A DNA stretch of 27,737 nt from CAJQQK01 sp049116495. Its GTDB lineage: Bacteria > Pseudomonadota > Alphaproteobacteria > Rhizobiales > Hyphomicrobiaceae. The first letter of the stretch is position 1, and each line of letters starts with the position of its first letter. Location of the stretch: the NCBI GenBank assembly GCA_049116495.1, contig JAGDYV010000117.1, forward strand, positions 1-27,737. Reading direction: 5' to 3'. The notes below the pieces were generated by a model. It saw only the letters and a program-made list of their open reading frames with translations, was not told where the DNA came from and ran no database searches. The position numbers and the translations under genes are program-made. Of the stretch, positions 8,353 through 16,624 are shown one piece after another.

Positions 8353-9078
8353 TTGATCAAGTCAGAACGTGATCGTTGGGGCGCGCTTTTGGTGCTTTTT
8401 GGGGCCATTGGCCTGTTGTTTGGCGCGGCGCAGGCTGCAACGCGTACGACACCGCAGAAAGACCATCGTTGGCAACTGGTGACGTTGAACGGATTGCCGA
8501 CCGCTATTGCGGCGCGGTGCGCGGATTGCTTGCCTGACATTGAATTGCGCTGCCTGACGCGCGGTCGTGGTCTCATGGAGCTGTCCATCCCGGGCGCGGC
8601 AGTGGCGAACGGACGGGCCGGTGCCAGCAAGCAAATTCGGTTGTCACTTGGTGCCCACAGCGCGCGTCGACGCGCGCTGACGCGTCGACATTCCCGCGGA
8701 TTTGTGCCGGTTCTGCAATTGGCGGTGGACGATGCATTGCTCGACCTTGTGCAGGGCGAATCCGTTCTGAAGATCAACTTTTACGGCCAACGCAGCTTCG
8801 TTGGTTTGCGCGGCGCGGCGCGGCCCGTAGAGCAGGTTCGAGCGGCCTGCTTGCCGACGGCTGCACCGATGTCCAAGCGGCACTGTACATGGGCAGTTGT
8901 CGTTGAGTGCTTTGCCAGGCGTGAGCGCGCCGTGGTTGCGGCGAAGGCGTTGCCGGGCGCGTTTGCAAAGGCGCGGGCAGGTCGTTTCTGCGTCATCGTC
9001 ACGAGTGCGCACCTTGCCTCGGCGCAGGCGCGGGCAGCAGCGTTTGGCGGATACGTTGAGCGCAGCTGCCTACCGTGA
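8353..9078 (+). CDS. Cys-rich exported protein of unknown function, possible C-terminal SPOR-like domain
   Basis: Protein of 241 residues if translation begins at the TTG at 8353, two bases after the stop of the previous gene. This start places a hydrophobic export signal at about residues 9-28, ending in AQA-A. No ATG start is available at the N-terminus. The mature protein has eight cysteines (56, 59, 67, 166, 178, 186, 213, 239), suggesting disulfides in the periplasm. A basic stretch at about 104-115 (ARRRALTRRHSR) separates the two halves. The last ~65 residues follow a pattern loosely like SPOR domains (WAVVVECF, then AVVAAKAL, then a FCVIV strand and a helix); this is inference. An unusual perfect palindrome lies in the coding sequence. 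Confidence 0.6.
   Translation: MIKSERDRWGALLVLFGAIGLLFGAAQAATRTTPQKDHRWQLVTLNGLPTAIAARCADCLPDIELRCLTRGRGLMELSIPGAAVANGRAGASKQIRLSLGAHSARRRALTRRHSRGFVPVLQLAVDDALLDLVQGESVLKINFYGQRSFVGLRGAARPVEQVRAACLPTAAPMSKRHCTWAVVVECFARRERAVVAAKALPGAFAKARAGRFCVIVTSAHLASAQARAAAFGGYVERSCLP
8658..8679. repeat. Perfect 22-bp palindrome inside a coding sequence
   Basis: Bases 8658-8679 read identically on both strands, centred on GTCGAC. A second inverted repeat shares part of it: GTCGACGCG at 8666-8674 and CGCGTCGAC at 8681-8689. Both lie in the Arg-rich linker region of the exported protein gene. Alternating CG runs make chance palindromes more likely here than elsewhere. Confidence 0.7.
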
Positions 9079-9211
9079 GGGGCTACAAGTGCGGTCGAAG
9101 CGCTTGGCGGCTGGCGAGGCTTGACATCGCGGGAGTTGCCCGACACAAACGGCGGCCATAGATCGCGAGGCCATGGACGACGTCGTGGTCGCAGTCCTTG
9201 GGCAGACGATC
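9079..9211. other. Spacer between the exported protein gene and tRNA-Val
   Basis: No gene, terminator or clear promoter was recognised. A TTGACA hexamer occurs at 9121 but has no matching -10 at a sensible distance. Confidence 0.4.
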
Positions 9212-9286
9212 GGGCGGTTAGCTCAGCGGTAGAGCACACGCTTCACACGCGTGGGGTCACTGGTTCAATCCCAGTACCGCCCACCA
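9212..9286 (+). tRNA. tRNA-Val(CAC)
   Basis: A complete cloverleaf can be drawn. The acceptor is GGGCGGT paired with ACCGCCC, the D-arm is GCTC...GAGC, and the anticodon stem is CACGC/GCGTG around the loop TTCACAC, giving anticodon CAC (valine). The T-arm is ACTGG/CCAGT around TTCAATC, followed by discriminator A and an encoded CCA at 9284-9286. No repeated copy of the 3' end was noticed downstream, so there is no sign that it served as an integration site in this window. Confidence 0.97.
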
Positions 9287-9824
9287 ATCGGCCAGAGAGC
9301 AAGAAGCATCCAACAGACCTCGTTTGTTGCAGTTTTCATGTACTTTACGTTCAGTCTTTCTGTCATTTCATGACGTTTATGAGTGAGTTCGTTCAGCTCT
9401 GTTGATCAAGAGTGTGGCCGGCTGCCCGCCTTCATGAATTTCACATTAAAAAATTGTTAATTTTTACTGTTTGACGGCGCTCGCGACGTCCGGGTTGAAC
9501 AGGCGCTATGGGCGCCGCCGTATCCATGAAAATCGTCTCAAACTTACAAGAAGCCCTGTATTACGGGGATTCGTGCGCGATGCGACTTGACACCTTATGC
9601 ATCAATTGAGCCTGGCTGGAGGGGGCTGGCGGGCCGGTACACAATTCGAGAAGATGACCCTTGGCGGGCGTAAATGTGTCGGAATTGTAACGCCTAGGTG
9701 CGGATTTTTTTTTAGCACTGTTCGCTGATCGATTGTTGCGTGAAGCTGGGTTTAACTGGTGCGGCATGGCGATCATGTGGATGCGTATATTAGCACATCG
9801 TTTTTCAGCGTGGGAATAAGTCTT
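9287..9824. other. Long non-coding region upstream of the FadL-type gene
   Basis: This 538-base stretch holds no supportable gene; the only sizeable frame (9561-9776, minus) has no family features. It is AT-richer than its surroundings. It contains a short AT hairpin (AAAAATT-GTT-AATTTTT, 9449-9465) and a run of nine T at 9705-9713 preceded by a very weak stem. Its length suggests a regulated promoter for the outer-membrane channel gene, but no operator was identified. Confidence 0.5.
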
Positions 9825-11069
9825 ATGTCAAATGCGTATGGTATGCGGCTCGCCGCGGCGGTTGTGGGTGGCAGTCTTGCGTTGTGTTCCACGGCGCATG
9901 CCGGCGGGTTTGCGATCCGTGAACAGTCAGCGTCATCGCAGGGTGCATCGTTTGCCGGTTCGGCAGCAGGTTTTGACCTCAGCTCGATGTACTGGAACCC
10001 GGCGGCGGTGACGGCCAAAAGCGGCGTCAATTCAGAGACGCATGCCGCGATTATTCTTGGACAACAGGATCTGACGGCGACAGGCGGCACTCTGGACAAG
10101 CCCGCGTTTGGCTCTGCCACATCCGGCAACATTGCCGACCCGGCCGCCTTGGCAGCGTCCTATGCCAACTACCAGTTCGGCAATTTTTATATCGGCCTTA
10201 GCGTCAATACGCCGTTCGGCCTGACGACCAAGCCGGAGAACGATTGGCGTGGCCAGGCGATCGGTCAGACATCGGAACTACTGACCGTGAACGCTGCACC
10301 GACGGTGGGGTATAAGGTTGCGCCGGGTGTCTCAGTCGCGGTTGGCGCGCAGGTGCAGTACATCGATGCGCGCTTAACGTCGATTGTGCCCACGCTCGGT
10401 TCGCTGGAGGTTGAAGGAGATGATTGGGGCTTCGGCTTCACGGCGGGTATCTTGCTTGAGCCGACTTCGTCAACCAAGATCGGACTTGGCTTTCGCTCGT
10501 CGGTGTCGCACACCCTTGAGGGCGATCAATCCAGCAACGTCGGTTCGTCGTCCATCGAGGCGGATGTCGACCTGCCTGAGCTGGTTACTCTCAGCCTCCA
10601 TCAGCAGGTTACGCAGCGATTTGCCTTCCTGGGGACGGTGGAGTGGACCAATTGGAGCCGGGTTAAATCGCTCGACATTAAATGCACCTCGGCTGGCGGT
10701 GCATGTCCCGGCAGCGGGAGTACGTTGAGTTCCCTGGAGTTGAACTACGAGGACGGTTGGTTCTTTGCCGGTGGGATCGAATACGCCTATTCGCCAGACC
10801 TGACGTTGCGCACCGGCCTTGCCTATGAGATTTCGCCGGCGCGAGAAGATACATCTCGATCGGTACGAATTGCCGACAACGACCGGATCTGGGCGTCGCT
10901 TGGTGCGACCTACAATTGGAGTGCCAACACGTCGCTGGATTTCGCCTACACGCATATTTTCGTGAAGGATGGTGGCACGGATCAGTCGACGCCGACGGGC
11001 TTGAGCCTGACCGCAGATGTAGACTCGAGTGTCGACATTCTGTCGGCGTCGTTGAAGATCAAGTGGTAG
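9825..11069 (+). CDS. Outer-membrane channel of the OmpP1/FadL/TodX family
   Basis: Predicted outer-membrane beta-barrel of 414 residues that takes up long-chain fatty acids or other hydrophobic compounds. A signal peptide (residues 1-26, cleaved at AHA-G) is followed by the family's N-terminal plug: GGFAIREQSASSQG, then the NPA motif at 58-60 (MYWNPAAV). The rest alternates strands typical of the barrel and ends in an aromatic residue (KIKW), as usual for outer-membrane assembly. The ATG at 9825 was chosen over the upstream frame start because it begins the signal peptide. It stands alone as a transcription unit, with a long leader region and its own terminator. The substrate cannot be inferred; FadL paralogues often serve hydrocarbon or aromatic uptake. 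Confidence 0.92.
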   Translation: MSNAYGMRLAAAVVGGSLALCSTAHAGGFAIREQSASSQGASFAGSAAGFDLSSMYWNPAAVTAKSGVNSETHAAIILGQQDLTATGGTLDKPAFGSATSGNIADPAALAASYANYQFGNFYIGLSVNTPFGLTTKPENDWRGQAIGQTSELLTVNAAPTVGYKVAPGVSVAVGAQVQYIDARLTSIVPTLGSLEVEGDDWGFGFTAGILLEPTSSTKIGLGFRSSVSHTLEGDQSSNVGSSSIEADVDLPELVTLSLHQQVTQRFAFLGTVEWTNWSRVKSLDIKCTSAGGACPGSGSTLSSLELNYEDGWFFAGGIEYAYSPDLTLRTGLAYEISPAREDTSRSVRIADNDRIWASLGATYNWSANTSLDFAYTHIFVKDGGTDQSTPTGLSLTADVDSSVDILSASLKIKW

Positions 11070-11101
11070 TCGACGTTTCTTGATCATACGGTTTTGCTTG
11101 G

Positions 11102-11130
11102 AGGCAGCTGCGCGAGCGGCTGCCTTTTCG
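11102..11130 (+). terminator. Intrinsic terminator of the FadL-type gene
   Basis: A 7-bp GC-rich stem (AGGCAGC at 11102-11108 paired with GCTGCCT at 11119-11125) is followed by TTTTCGTTTT. It begins 33 bases after the stop codon of the channel gene. Confidence 0.75.
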
Positions 11131-11210
11131 TTTTGCTGGTGGCCGACTCAGCATGATGATCCCAATCCCGATTGACGTCGCACCGCTTTTGGGCGCATCA
11201 CCCGTCGGTC

Positions 11211-12683
11211 ATGCCAACCGACACTTCATCTGACACAAACGCGACAAGGCCGGACGAGCCTTCGCGACGAGGCGAGCCGGTTCGCCCCGCCTGGTTGTTG
11301 CCGATGGTGGTGGCCTCAGCGCTGTTCATGGAGAACATGGACGCGGCGGTGATCGCGACGTCACTCCCGGCGATCGCCAAAGACCTGGGGCACGATCCGG
11401 TTGTCCTCAAGCTCGCGCTGACCAGCTATCTCTTGTCGCTGGCGGTGTTTATCCCGGTGAGCGGATGGTGCGCCGACCGCTACGGCGCGCGGCCGGTGTT
11501 TCAGGCTGCAATAACGATATTCATTCTGGCGTCGGTTGCGTGTGCTTCGGCCGATTCGCTGGAGCACCTGATCTTTGCGCGCGCTTTCCAAGGTGTTGGC
11601 GGTGCGATGATGGTGCCGGTTGGGCGCCTGATCGTGCTGCGTTCGGTGCCAAAATCAGGCATGGTCGACGCCTTGGCCTATCTCAGTATCCCGGCGTTGA
11701 TGGCGCCGCTGATCGGGCCGCCAATCGGTGGGTTCGTCACAACGTACTTCGACTGGCGCTGGATTTTCTGGATCAACGTGCCGATCGGCGTGCTGGGTCT
11801 GCTGCTGGCGCAGCGCTACATGCCGAGCCTTCGGTCCGAGACGGTGCGGCGCATGGACTGGACCGGGTTCGCGCTCGCCGGGCCCGGTGTGGCGTCGTTG
11901 ATCTCAGGTCTGACGCTGGTCGGTGGTGATGTCATCGCCACCGAGTTTGCGGCTGCCTTGATCGTGATGGGGTTTGTGCTTTGCAGTCTCTACGTGCGTC
12001 ACGCGGGGCGGATTGAAGACCCGTTGCTCAATCTTCGCTTGCTGAAGTTGGCGACATTCCGCACCAGCATTGCGGGCGGTGGCTTGTTTCGTCTCGGGAT
12101 CGGGGCGGTTCCATTTCTGTTGCCGTTGATGCTTCAGGTCGGATTTGGTCTGACGCCGTTCGAGTCGGGCATGATTACGTTTGCCGGCGCGTTTGGTGCG
12201 TTGTTGATGAAGATTGCGGCCCGGCCAATCCTGCGCCGCTTCGGATTTCGTCAGGTGCTGACATACAATGCGCTGCTCTGTGCGGCTCTGCTGACGCTAT
12301 ATGCGCTGTTCACGCCGGAGACCCCGCATTTGCTGATTGCGTTCGTGCTGGTGGTGGCCAGTTTCTTTCGGTCGCTGCAATTCACCTGCCTCAACGCGGT
12401 TGCCTTCTCGGATGTATCGGAGAAGGCGATGAGCAGTGCGACGTCGCTGGTTGGCGTGGCGCAGCAGTTGTTCCTGTCGACGGGGGTCGCGATGGCCGCG
12501 TTTACGCTTGAATCGTTGCGTGCCTGGCGCGGCACGGACCAGTTGACACCGGCAGACTTTTCAACGGCATTTATGGTCGTGGCGGCGTTGACCGCGGTTG
12601 CGGCCATTATGCACTATCGCCTGCCCGATGACGCAGGACGCAGCGTTTCGGGCCATCAAAAGGGACCTGGCGGCGTGACGTGA
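11211..12683 (+). CDS. MFS multidrug transporter, DHA2 (EmrB/QacA-like) family
   Basis: Inner-membrane proton antiporter of 490 residues, consistent with a 14-helix DHA2 exporter. Motif D1-like MENMDAAVIATSLPAI in TM1, motif A GWCADRYGARPVF between TM2 and TM3, and motif C GPPIGGF in TM5 are all visible. A soluble N-terminal stretch of about 25 residues, rich in Thr, Asp and Arg, precedes TM1. The ATG at 11211 was taken as start; the frame extends to a TTG at 11172. The next gene, gph, is convergent and only 11 bases away. No adjacent membrane-fusion protein (EmrA-like) is encoded, so it may act as a single component. The substrate is unknown. Confidence 0.9.
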   Translation: MPTDTSSDTNATRPDEPSRRGEPVRPAWLLPMVVASALFMENMDAAVIATSLPAIAKDLGHDPVVLKLALTSYLLSLAVFIPVSGWCADRYGARPVFQAAITIFILASVACASADSLEHLIFARAFQGVGGAMMVPVGRLIVLRSVPKSGMVDALAYLSIPALMAPLIGPPIGGFVTTYFDWRWIFWINVPIGVLGLLLAQRYMPSLRSETVRRMDWTGFALAGPGVASLISGLTLVGGDVIATEFAAALIVMGFVLCSLYVRHAGRIEDPLLNLRLLKLATFRTSIAGGGLFRLGIGAVPFLLPLMLQVGFGLTPFESGMITFAGAFGALLMKIAARPILRRFGFRQVLTYNALLCAALLTLYALFTPETPHLLIAFVLVVASFFRSLQFTCLNAVAFSDVSEKAMSSATSLVGVAQQLFLSTGVAMAAFTLESLRAWRGTDQLTPADFSTAFMVVAALTAVAAIMHYRLPDDAGRSVSGHQKGPGGVT

Positions 12684-12694
12684 AGGCTCGACGC

Positions 12695-13366
12695 TCAACC
12701 GGGCATCAATTTGTCGAGCGCCGCTTGGAAATCGTCGTAGTGCGATATCACGGCCTCGCAATCGAGATCGGCGATTGGGATGTCGGTGTAACCGAAGGTG
12801 ACACCGATGATCGGTATCTTGGCGGCTTTGGCCGTTTCGTAGTCCGTGGTGCTATCGCCGACCATCACGCTGTGTTCGGGCGCGCCGCCGGCCAGCCGGA
12901 TCGTGCCAAACAGGTGTTCCGGGTCAGGTTTGCACACGGGGAATGTGTCGCGCCCGGTGATGGCCTTGAAATAGGATGTTAATCCCAATTCGCTCATCAA
13001 TAGGCGCGCCATATCCTCATTCTTGTTCGTACAGATGGCGATGTTGACGTCGCGTTCGCGGAGCGTCGTGAGGACACCGGTCAGGCCCGGGAACGGTCGG
13101 CTGTCGACTGCGATGTTGGCGCTGTAATAGGCAATCATCTTCCCGAACAGATCATCCAGACGCCGCTCGGACGTATCGCCGGCCTGCTGCTCGATGCCTG
13201 CAGCAATCATCGCACGGGCCCCATAGCTGATATAGGGGTTGATGAACTCCGCCGTGACGGGCTGGTGACCGGCACTTTCCAGAACATGGTTGGTTGACCG
13301 GATCAGGTCCGGTGCCGTGTCGATCAAGGTGCCATCAAGATCGAACACTACAGTTTTGCTGCTCAT
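12695..13366 (-). CDS. gph: Phosphoglycolate phosphatase (HAD family)
   Basis: HAD-superfamily hydrolase of 223 residues, the usual length for Gph. It is expected to dephosphorylate 2-phosphoglycolate formed during DNA 3'-end repair or oxygenase activity. Motif I is FDLDGTLIDT with nucleophile D9 and acid/base D11. Motif II is ICTNKN and motif IV is MVGDSTTDYETAKAA. The helical cap between residues 16 and 85 is of the C1 type. Related HAD enzymes with other substrates look similar, but the rpiA/gor neighbourhood supports Gph, because gph sits near rpiA in several Rhizobiales as I recall. It starts at ATG 13366 and is divergent from rpiA. Confidence 0.88.
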   Translation of the reverse strand: MSSKTVVFDLDGTLIDTAPDLIRSTNHVLESAGHQPVTAEFINPYISYGARAMIAAGIEQQAGDTSERRLDDLFGKMIAYYSANIAVDSRPFPGLTGVLTTLRERDVNIAICTNKNEDMARLLMSELGLTSYFKAITGRDTFPVCKPDPEHLFGTIRLAGGAPEHSVMVGDSTTDYETAKAAKIPIIGVTFGYTDIPIADLDCEAVISHYDDFQAALDKLMPG

Positions 13367-13543
13367 GGAGGTTCCTGGTTTCTGCTGAGAGGGTGGTTTT
13401 AGAGTGAATCACATTGAATTGTCACGCCGCTGTCATATGTCCGCTTGTCGCGACGCGGGCTTCGCAATAGACATGGCGATCTCACTGCTATTCGAGGTTG
13501 CCCACGTGATACGCTTGATGCGAGACGGGGACGGAGGTTTGTC

Positions 13544-14260
13544 ATGGACGTACGCAAGATAAAACGAGAGGCGGCCCGCCGCGCGCTCGAATACGTCGAA
13601 GACGGGATGGTGATCGGCCTTGGAACCGGATCGACCGCGGCTGAGTTTGTCGATTTGCTGGGCGAGAGCGTGCGCGATGGCCGGCAGATAACCGGTGTGC
13701 CAACCTCTGAAGCGACGTTGAAGCAGGCATTGGAACTTGGCATTCCGATGGCGACAATTGATGAACAGCCGGAAATCGACTTGACGGTGGATGGTGCTGA
13801 TGAACTGGATCGGCACTTGAGATTGATCAAAGGTGGTGGTGGGGCCTTGCTGCGCGAGAAAATCGTCGCGTCGGCGTCGGCACAAGTCGTGATCATCGCC
13901 GATCAATCGAAGTTGGTCGACACGCTCGGTGCGTACGCGTTGCCGGTTGAAGTGGTGCAATTTGGCGTCGCCGTAACACATGCCATGATCGAGGATATTG
14001 CTGATGAGCTGGGCCTCGAAGGGCAAATCAAGCAGCGGATGCTGGCAGATGGAAAACCATTTGTGACCGACGGCGGCAACTTCATTTTCGATTGTGCCTT
14101 CGAGCGGATCGAAGACCCGGAGGCTCTGGCGGAACTGCTCCCGTTCACGCCGGGAGTGATCGACCATGGCCTGTTTATCGGGCTCGCCGATCAGGCCATT
14201 GTCGCGGGTGAGGCCGGTGTCCAGGTTATTGATGCGGATGTTGAGCAGACCATGGTCTAG
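13544..14260 (+). CDS. rpiA: Ribose-5-phosphate isomerase A
   Basis: Cytoplasmic enzyme of 238 residues that interconverts ribose-5-phosphate and ribulose-5-phosphate in the pentose phosphate pathway. The phosphate-binding GLGTGSTA (25-32), the DGADELD loop with catalytic D83 and D86, and the KGGGGALLREKI segment with K96 and E105 match RpiA. The ATG at 13544 has GGAGG nine bases upstream; the upstream open frame back to 13445 is not conserved in type. It heads the plus-strand run with gor 24 bases downstream. In several Rhizobiales a secreted DUF2059 gene lies between rpiA and gor, as I recall; it is absent here. Confidence 0.96.
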   Translation: MDVRKIKREAARRALEYVEDGMVIGLGTGSTAAEFVDLLGESVRDGRQITGVPTSEATLKQALELGIPMATIDEQPEIDLTVDGADELDRHLRLIKGGGGALLREKIVASASAQVVIIADQSKLVDTLGAYALPVEVVQFGVAVTHAMIEDIADELGLEGQIKQRMLADGKPFVTDGGNFIFDCAFERIEDPEALAELLPFTPGVIDHGLFIGLADQAIVAGEAGVQVIDADVEQTMV

Positions 14261-14284
14261 GAACGAAACGAGAGGACGGCCGAA

Positions 14285-15652
14285 ATGGCGCAATATGACT
14301 ATGATCTGTTTGTAATCGGCGCCGGCTCAGGTGGCGTGCGTGCGGCACGCATTGCCTCGGGCCACGGCGCCAAGGTCGCGGTCGCGGAAGAGTACCGGTT
14401 CGGCGGCACCTGCGTTATCCGTGGTTGTGTGCCGAAGAAGATCCTGGTTTACGCGAGCCGGTTTCGTGACGATTTCCAGGACGCAGCCGGATTTGGCTGG
14501 TCGTTCGATGGAGAGGCCAAGTTTGACTGGTCGACGCTGATCGCCAACAAGGATAAGGAAATCGACCGCCTTGAAGGCATCTACAAAGGGATACTTGAGC
14601 GCAACAACGTTGAGGCGTTCGCCGAGCGGGCAGAGTTGGTTGATGCCCATACGATCCGACTGACGGGATCTGACCGGACGGTGACCACGGATAAGATCCT
14701 GGTTGCGACCGGCGGCAGCGTCAATTTCGGCGAGCCGATCGAGGGCATCGAGCACGCGATCTCATCGAACAAAGCGTTTCATCTGAAAGAGTTCCCGAAA
14801 CGGATTGTGATCAATGGCGGTGGTTACATCGCCGTGGAATTTGCTGGCATATTCAACGGGATGGGGGCTGAAACGACCATCATTTACCGGCGTGACAAGG
14901 TGTTGCGCGGGTTCGATGAGGATATGCGTGATGGCTTGATGGAGGCGATGCAGGCACGCGGCATCAATGTGGTCACGGAAGCCACGATTACCAGAATTGA
15001 AAAATCGGGAAATGGGTTCCGAGGCACCCTGAGCAATGGCCAGGCTTTGGAGGCTGACCAGTTCATGTATGCCATCGGCCGTGATCCAAATACGAAAGGG
15101 CTCGGGTTGGAAAGAGCCGGCGTCGAGGTCGGGCGCAAGGGCGAGATCAAGGTTGCGGCGGACTCACAAACGACGGCGGCCAACATCTACGCGGTCGGGG
15201 ATGTAACGGACCGGGTCGCGCTGACTCCGGTCGCGATCCGCGAAGGTCATGCGTTTGCCGACAGCGTGTTTGGCAAGGCCCCGCGGGTGGTCGATCATTC
15301 GACGATCGCGACGGCGGTGTTCTCGACGCCGGAGATCGGCACATGCGGCCTGACGGAAGCGGAAGCACGCGAGAAGCATGGTGATGTTGATATCTACAAG
15401 TCGCAGTTCCGACCGATGCGCGGCACGATTTCGGGCAGTCCCGAGCGCATGATCATGAAGCTCATCGTCAATCCGGCCGACGATAAGATCCTTGGCTGCC
15501 ACATCCTCGGGCCGGATGCCGGCGAGATCATCCAGATGGTTGGCATTACGATGAAAATGGGTGCGACCAAGGCCGACTTCGACGCAACCGTGGCGCTGCA
15601 TCCGAGTGCTGCGGAAGAGCTTGTGACGATGAGCACGAAATTCACCGGTTAA
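14285..15652 (+). CDS. gor: Glutathione-disulfide reductase
   Basis: Flavoprotein of 455 residues that reduces GSSG to GSH with NADPH. The FAD-binding GAGSGG (12-17), the redox-active disulfide in GGTCVIRGCVPKK (C43 and C48), the NADPH-binding GGGYIAVEFAG followed by YRRDKVLRGFD (Arg residues for the 2'-phosphate), and the C-terminal LHPSAAEE with H439 and E444 are all present. The Arg pair after the second Rossmann motif separates it from dihydrolipoyl dehydrogenases. The start at 14285 has gagagg upstream. It lies 24 bases after rpiA. It supplies GSH for the downstream GST and is one of several redox genes in this window. Confidence 0.95.
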   Translation: MAQYDYDLFVIGAGSGGVRAARIASGHGAKVAVAEEYRFGGTCVIRGCVPKKILVYASRFRDDFQDAAGFGWSFDGEAKFDWSTLIANKDKEIDRLEGIYKGILERNNVEAFAERAELVDAHTIRLTGSDRTVTTDKILVATGGSVNFGEPIEGIEHAISSNKAFHLKEFPKRIVINGGGYIAVEFAGIFNGMGAETTIIYRRDKVLRGFDEDMRDGLMEAMQARGINVVTEATITRIEKSGNGFRGTLSNGQALEADQFMYAIGRDPNTKGLGLERAGVEVGRKGEIKVAADSQTTAANIYAVGDVTDRVALTPVAIREGHAFADSVFGKAPRVVDHSTIATAVFSTPEIGTCGLTEAEAREKHGDVDIYKSQFRPMRGTISGSPERMIMKLIVNPADDKILGCHILGPDAGEIIQMVGITMKMGATKADFDATVALHPSAAEELVTMSTKFTG

Positions 15653-15778
15653 CCGGCTTTTGCCGCACGGGTTGTCGCGCGCCTCTTGGAGCGGCATAGG
15701 CGTCTGCGTCCATGCTATGGTGCGCGGTTGGCATCATAGGGGCGGTTGACGCGGCGTTGGATAACGGAGCAGGGCACC

Positions 15779-16546
15779 ATGAGCAGGCTGGATGGCAAGA
15801 TTGCCCTGGTAACGGGCGCAGGAGCCGGTATCGGTTCTGCGATGGCGCGGGTGTTCGCCGAGGCCGGTGCGTTCGTCTATGTGTCTGATGTCGACGGTGA
15901 GGCGGCCGTAGGGCTGGCACGGGCGATCGAGGAAGCAGGTGGGGCTGCCGCCAACAGGGCTGAGGCGATCACGCTGGATGTCTCCAAGGGCCAGGATGTC
16001 ACCGCGGCGTTTCAGCGGATCAAGGAGGCGCACGGCCGGCTCGATGTGATCGTCAACAATGCCGGGCTCAACGTGCGCGGGGATTTCCGGCACATGTCGG
16101 ATGCCGACTGGACGACGATCCGTGAGGTTAACCTCGATGGCGTCGTGCGGATTGCGCGCGACGGGTTCGCGTTGATGCAGGCGTCCGGCAACGCCTCGCT
16201 GATCAACCTGGCCTCGATTATGGGCCATCGTGGGTTGCGACAGCTGGCCGGCTATTCGGCGACCAAGGGGGCTGTGGCGGCGCTGACGCGGGCGCTGGCG
16301 GTTGAGTACGCGCCCTATGGTATTCGCGTCAACGCGCTGGCGCCGGGGTTCATCGAGACGGCGCTGACCGAGCGCGTGCTGCGCAACCCGATGATCAACA
16401 AGGCGCTGATCGACCAGACGCCGCTGCGGAAATTCGGCACGCCTGAAGATGTCGCGCGGGCGGCATTGTTCTTTGCGAGCGATGACTCCGGCTTCGTGAC
16501 CGGTGCGGAACTGGCCGTCGATGGCGGAATGGCGGCAGGTTTGTAA
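15779..16546 (+). CDS. SDR-family NAD(P)-dependent oxidoreductase
   Basis: Classical short-chain dehydrogenase of 255 residues. The cofactor motif TGAGAGIG (12-19), NNAG (93-96), catalytic S146, and YSATK with Y159 and K163 are in place. An acidic residue pair after strand 2 (SDVDG) suggests NAD(H) preference. The ATG at 15779 has GGAG 12 bases upstream (GGAGCAGGGCACC-ATG). It resembles the FabG/2,3-dihydroxy or gluconate dehydrogenase-like group, but the substrate cannot be read from sequence. It sits 126 bases after gor and 78 before the GST gene. Confidence 0.88.
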   Translation: MSRLDGKIALVTGAGAGIGSAMARVFAEAGAFVYVSDVDGEAAVGLARAIEEAGGAAANRAEAITLDVSKGQDVTAAFQRIKEAHGRLDVIVNNAGLNVRGDFRHMSDADWTTIREVNLDGVVRIARDGFALMQASGNASLINLASIMGHRGLRQLAGYSATKGAVAALTRALAVEYAPYGIRVNALAPGFIETALTERVLRNPMINKALIDQTPLRKFGTPEDVARAALFFASDDSGFVTGAELAVDGGMAAGL

Positions 16547-16624
16547 ATTGCGCCTCTCAGTCCGTCATCGCCTATAGTGCGGTGGCGTGTGTTGCCGGCA
16601 CGCGATGCAAGGCTGGAGGGATGA

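Noticed and set aside
9212..9286. tRNA-Val as an integration site for a mobile element
   Set aside because: No integrase gene and no direct repeat of the tRNA 3' end was seen in the window.
9691..9713. CGC/GCG stem followed by nine T as a terminator for a hidden small RNA
   Set aside because: The stem is only three base pairs, with no recognisable promoter at a fitting distance upstream (the TTGACA at 9587 has no -10).
9561..9776. 71-codon minus-strand frame upstream of the FadL-type gene
   Set aside because: No ribosome binding site, no domain, and its composition resembles random translation of non-coding DNA.
13442..13470. TTGTCG with TAGACA 17 bases later as an rpiA promoter
   Set aside because: Only three of six bases match the -10 consensus, so it is indistinguishable from chance.
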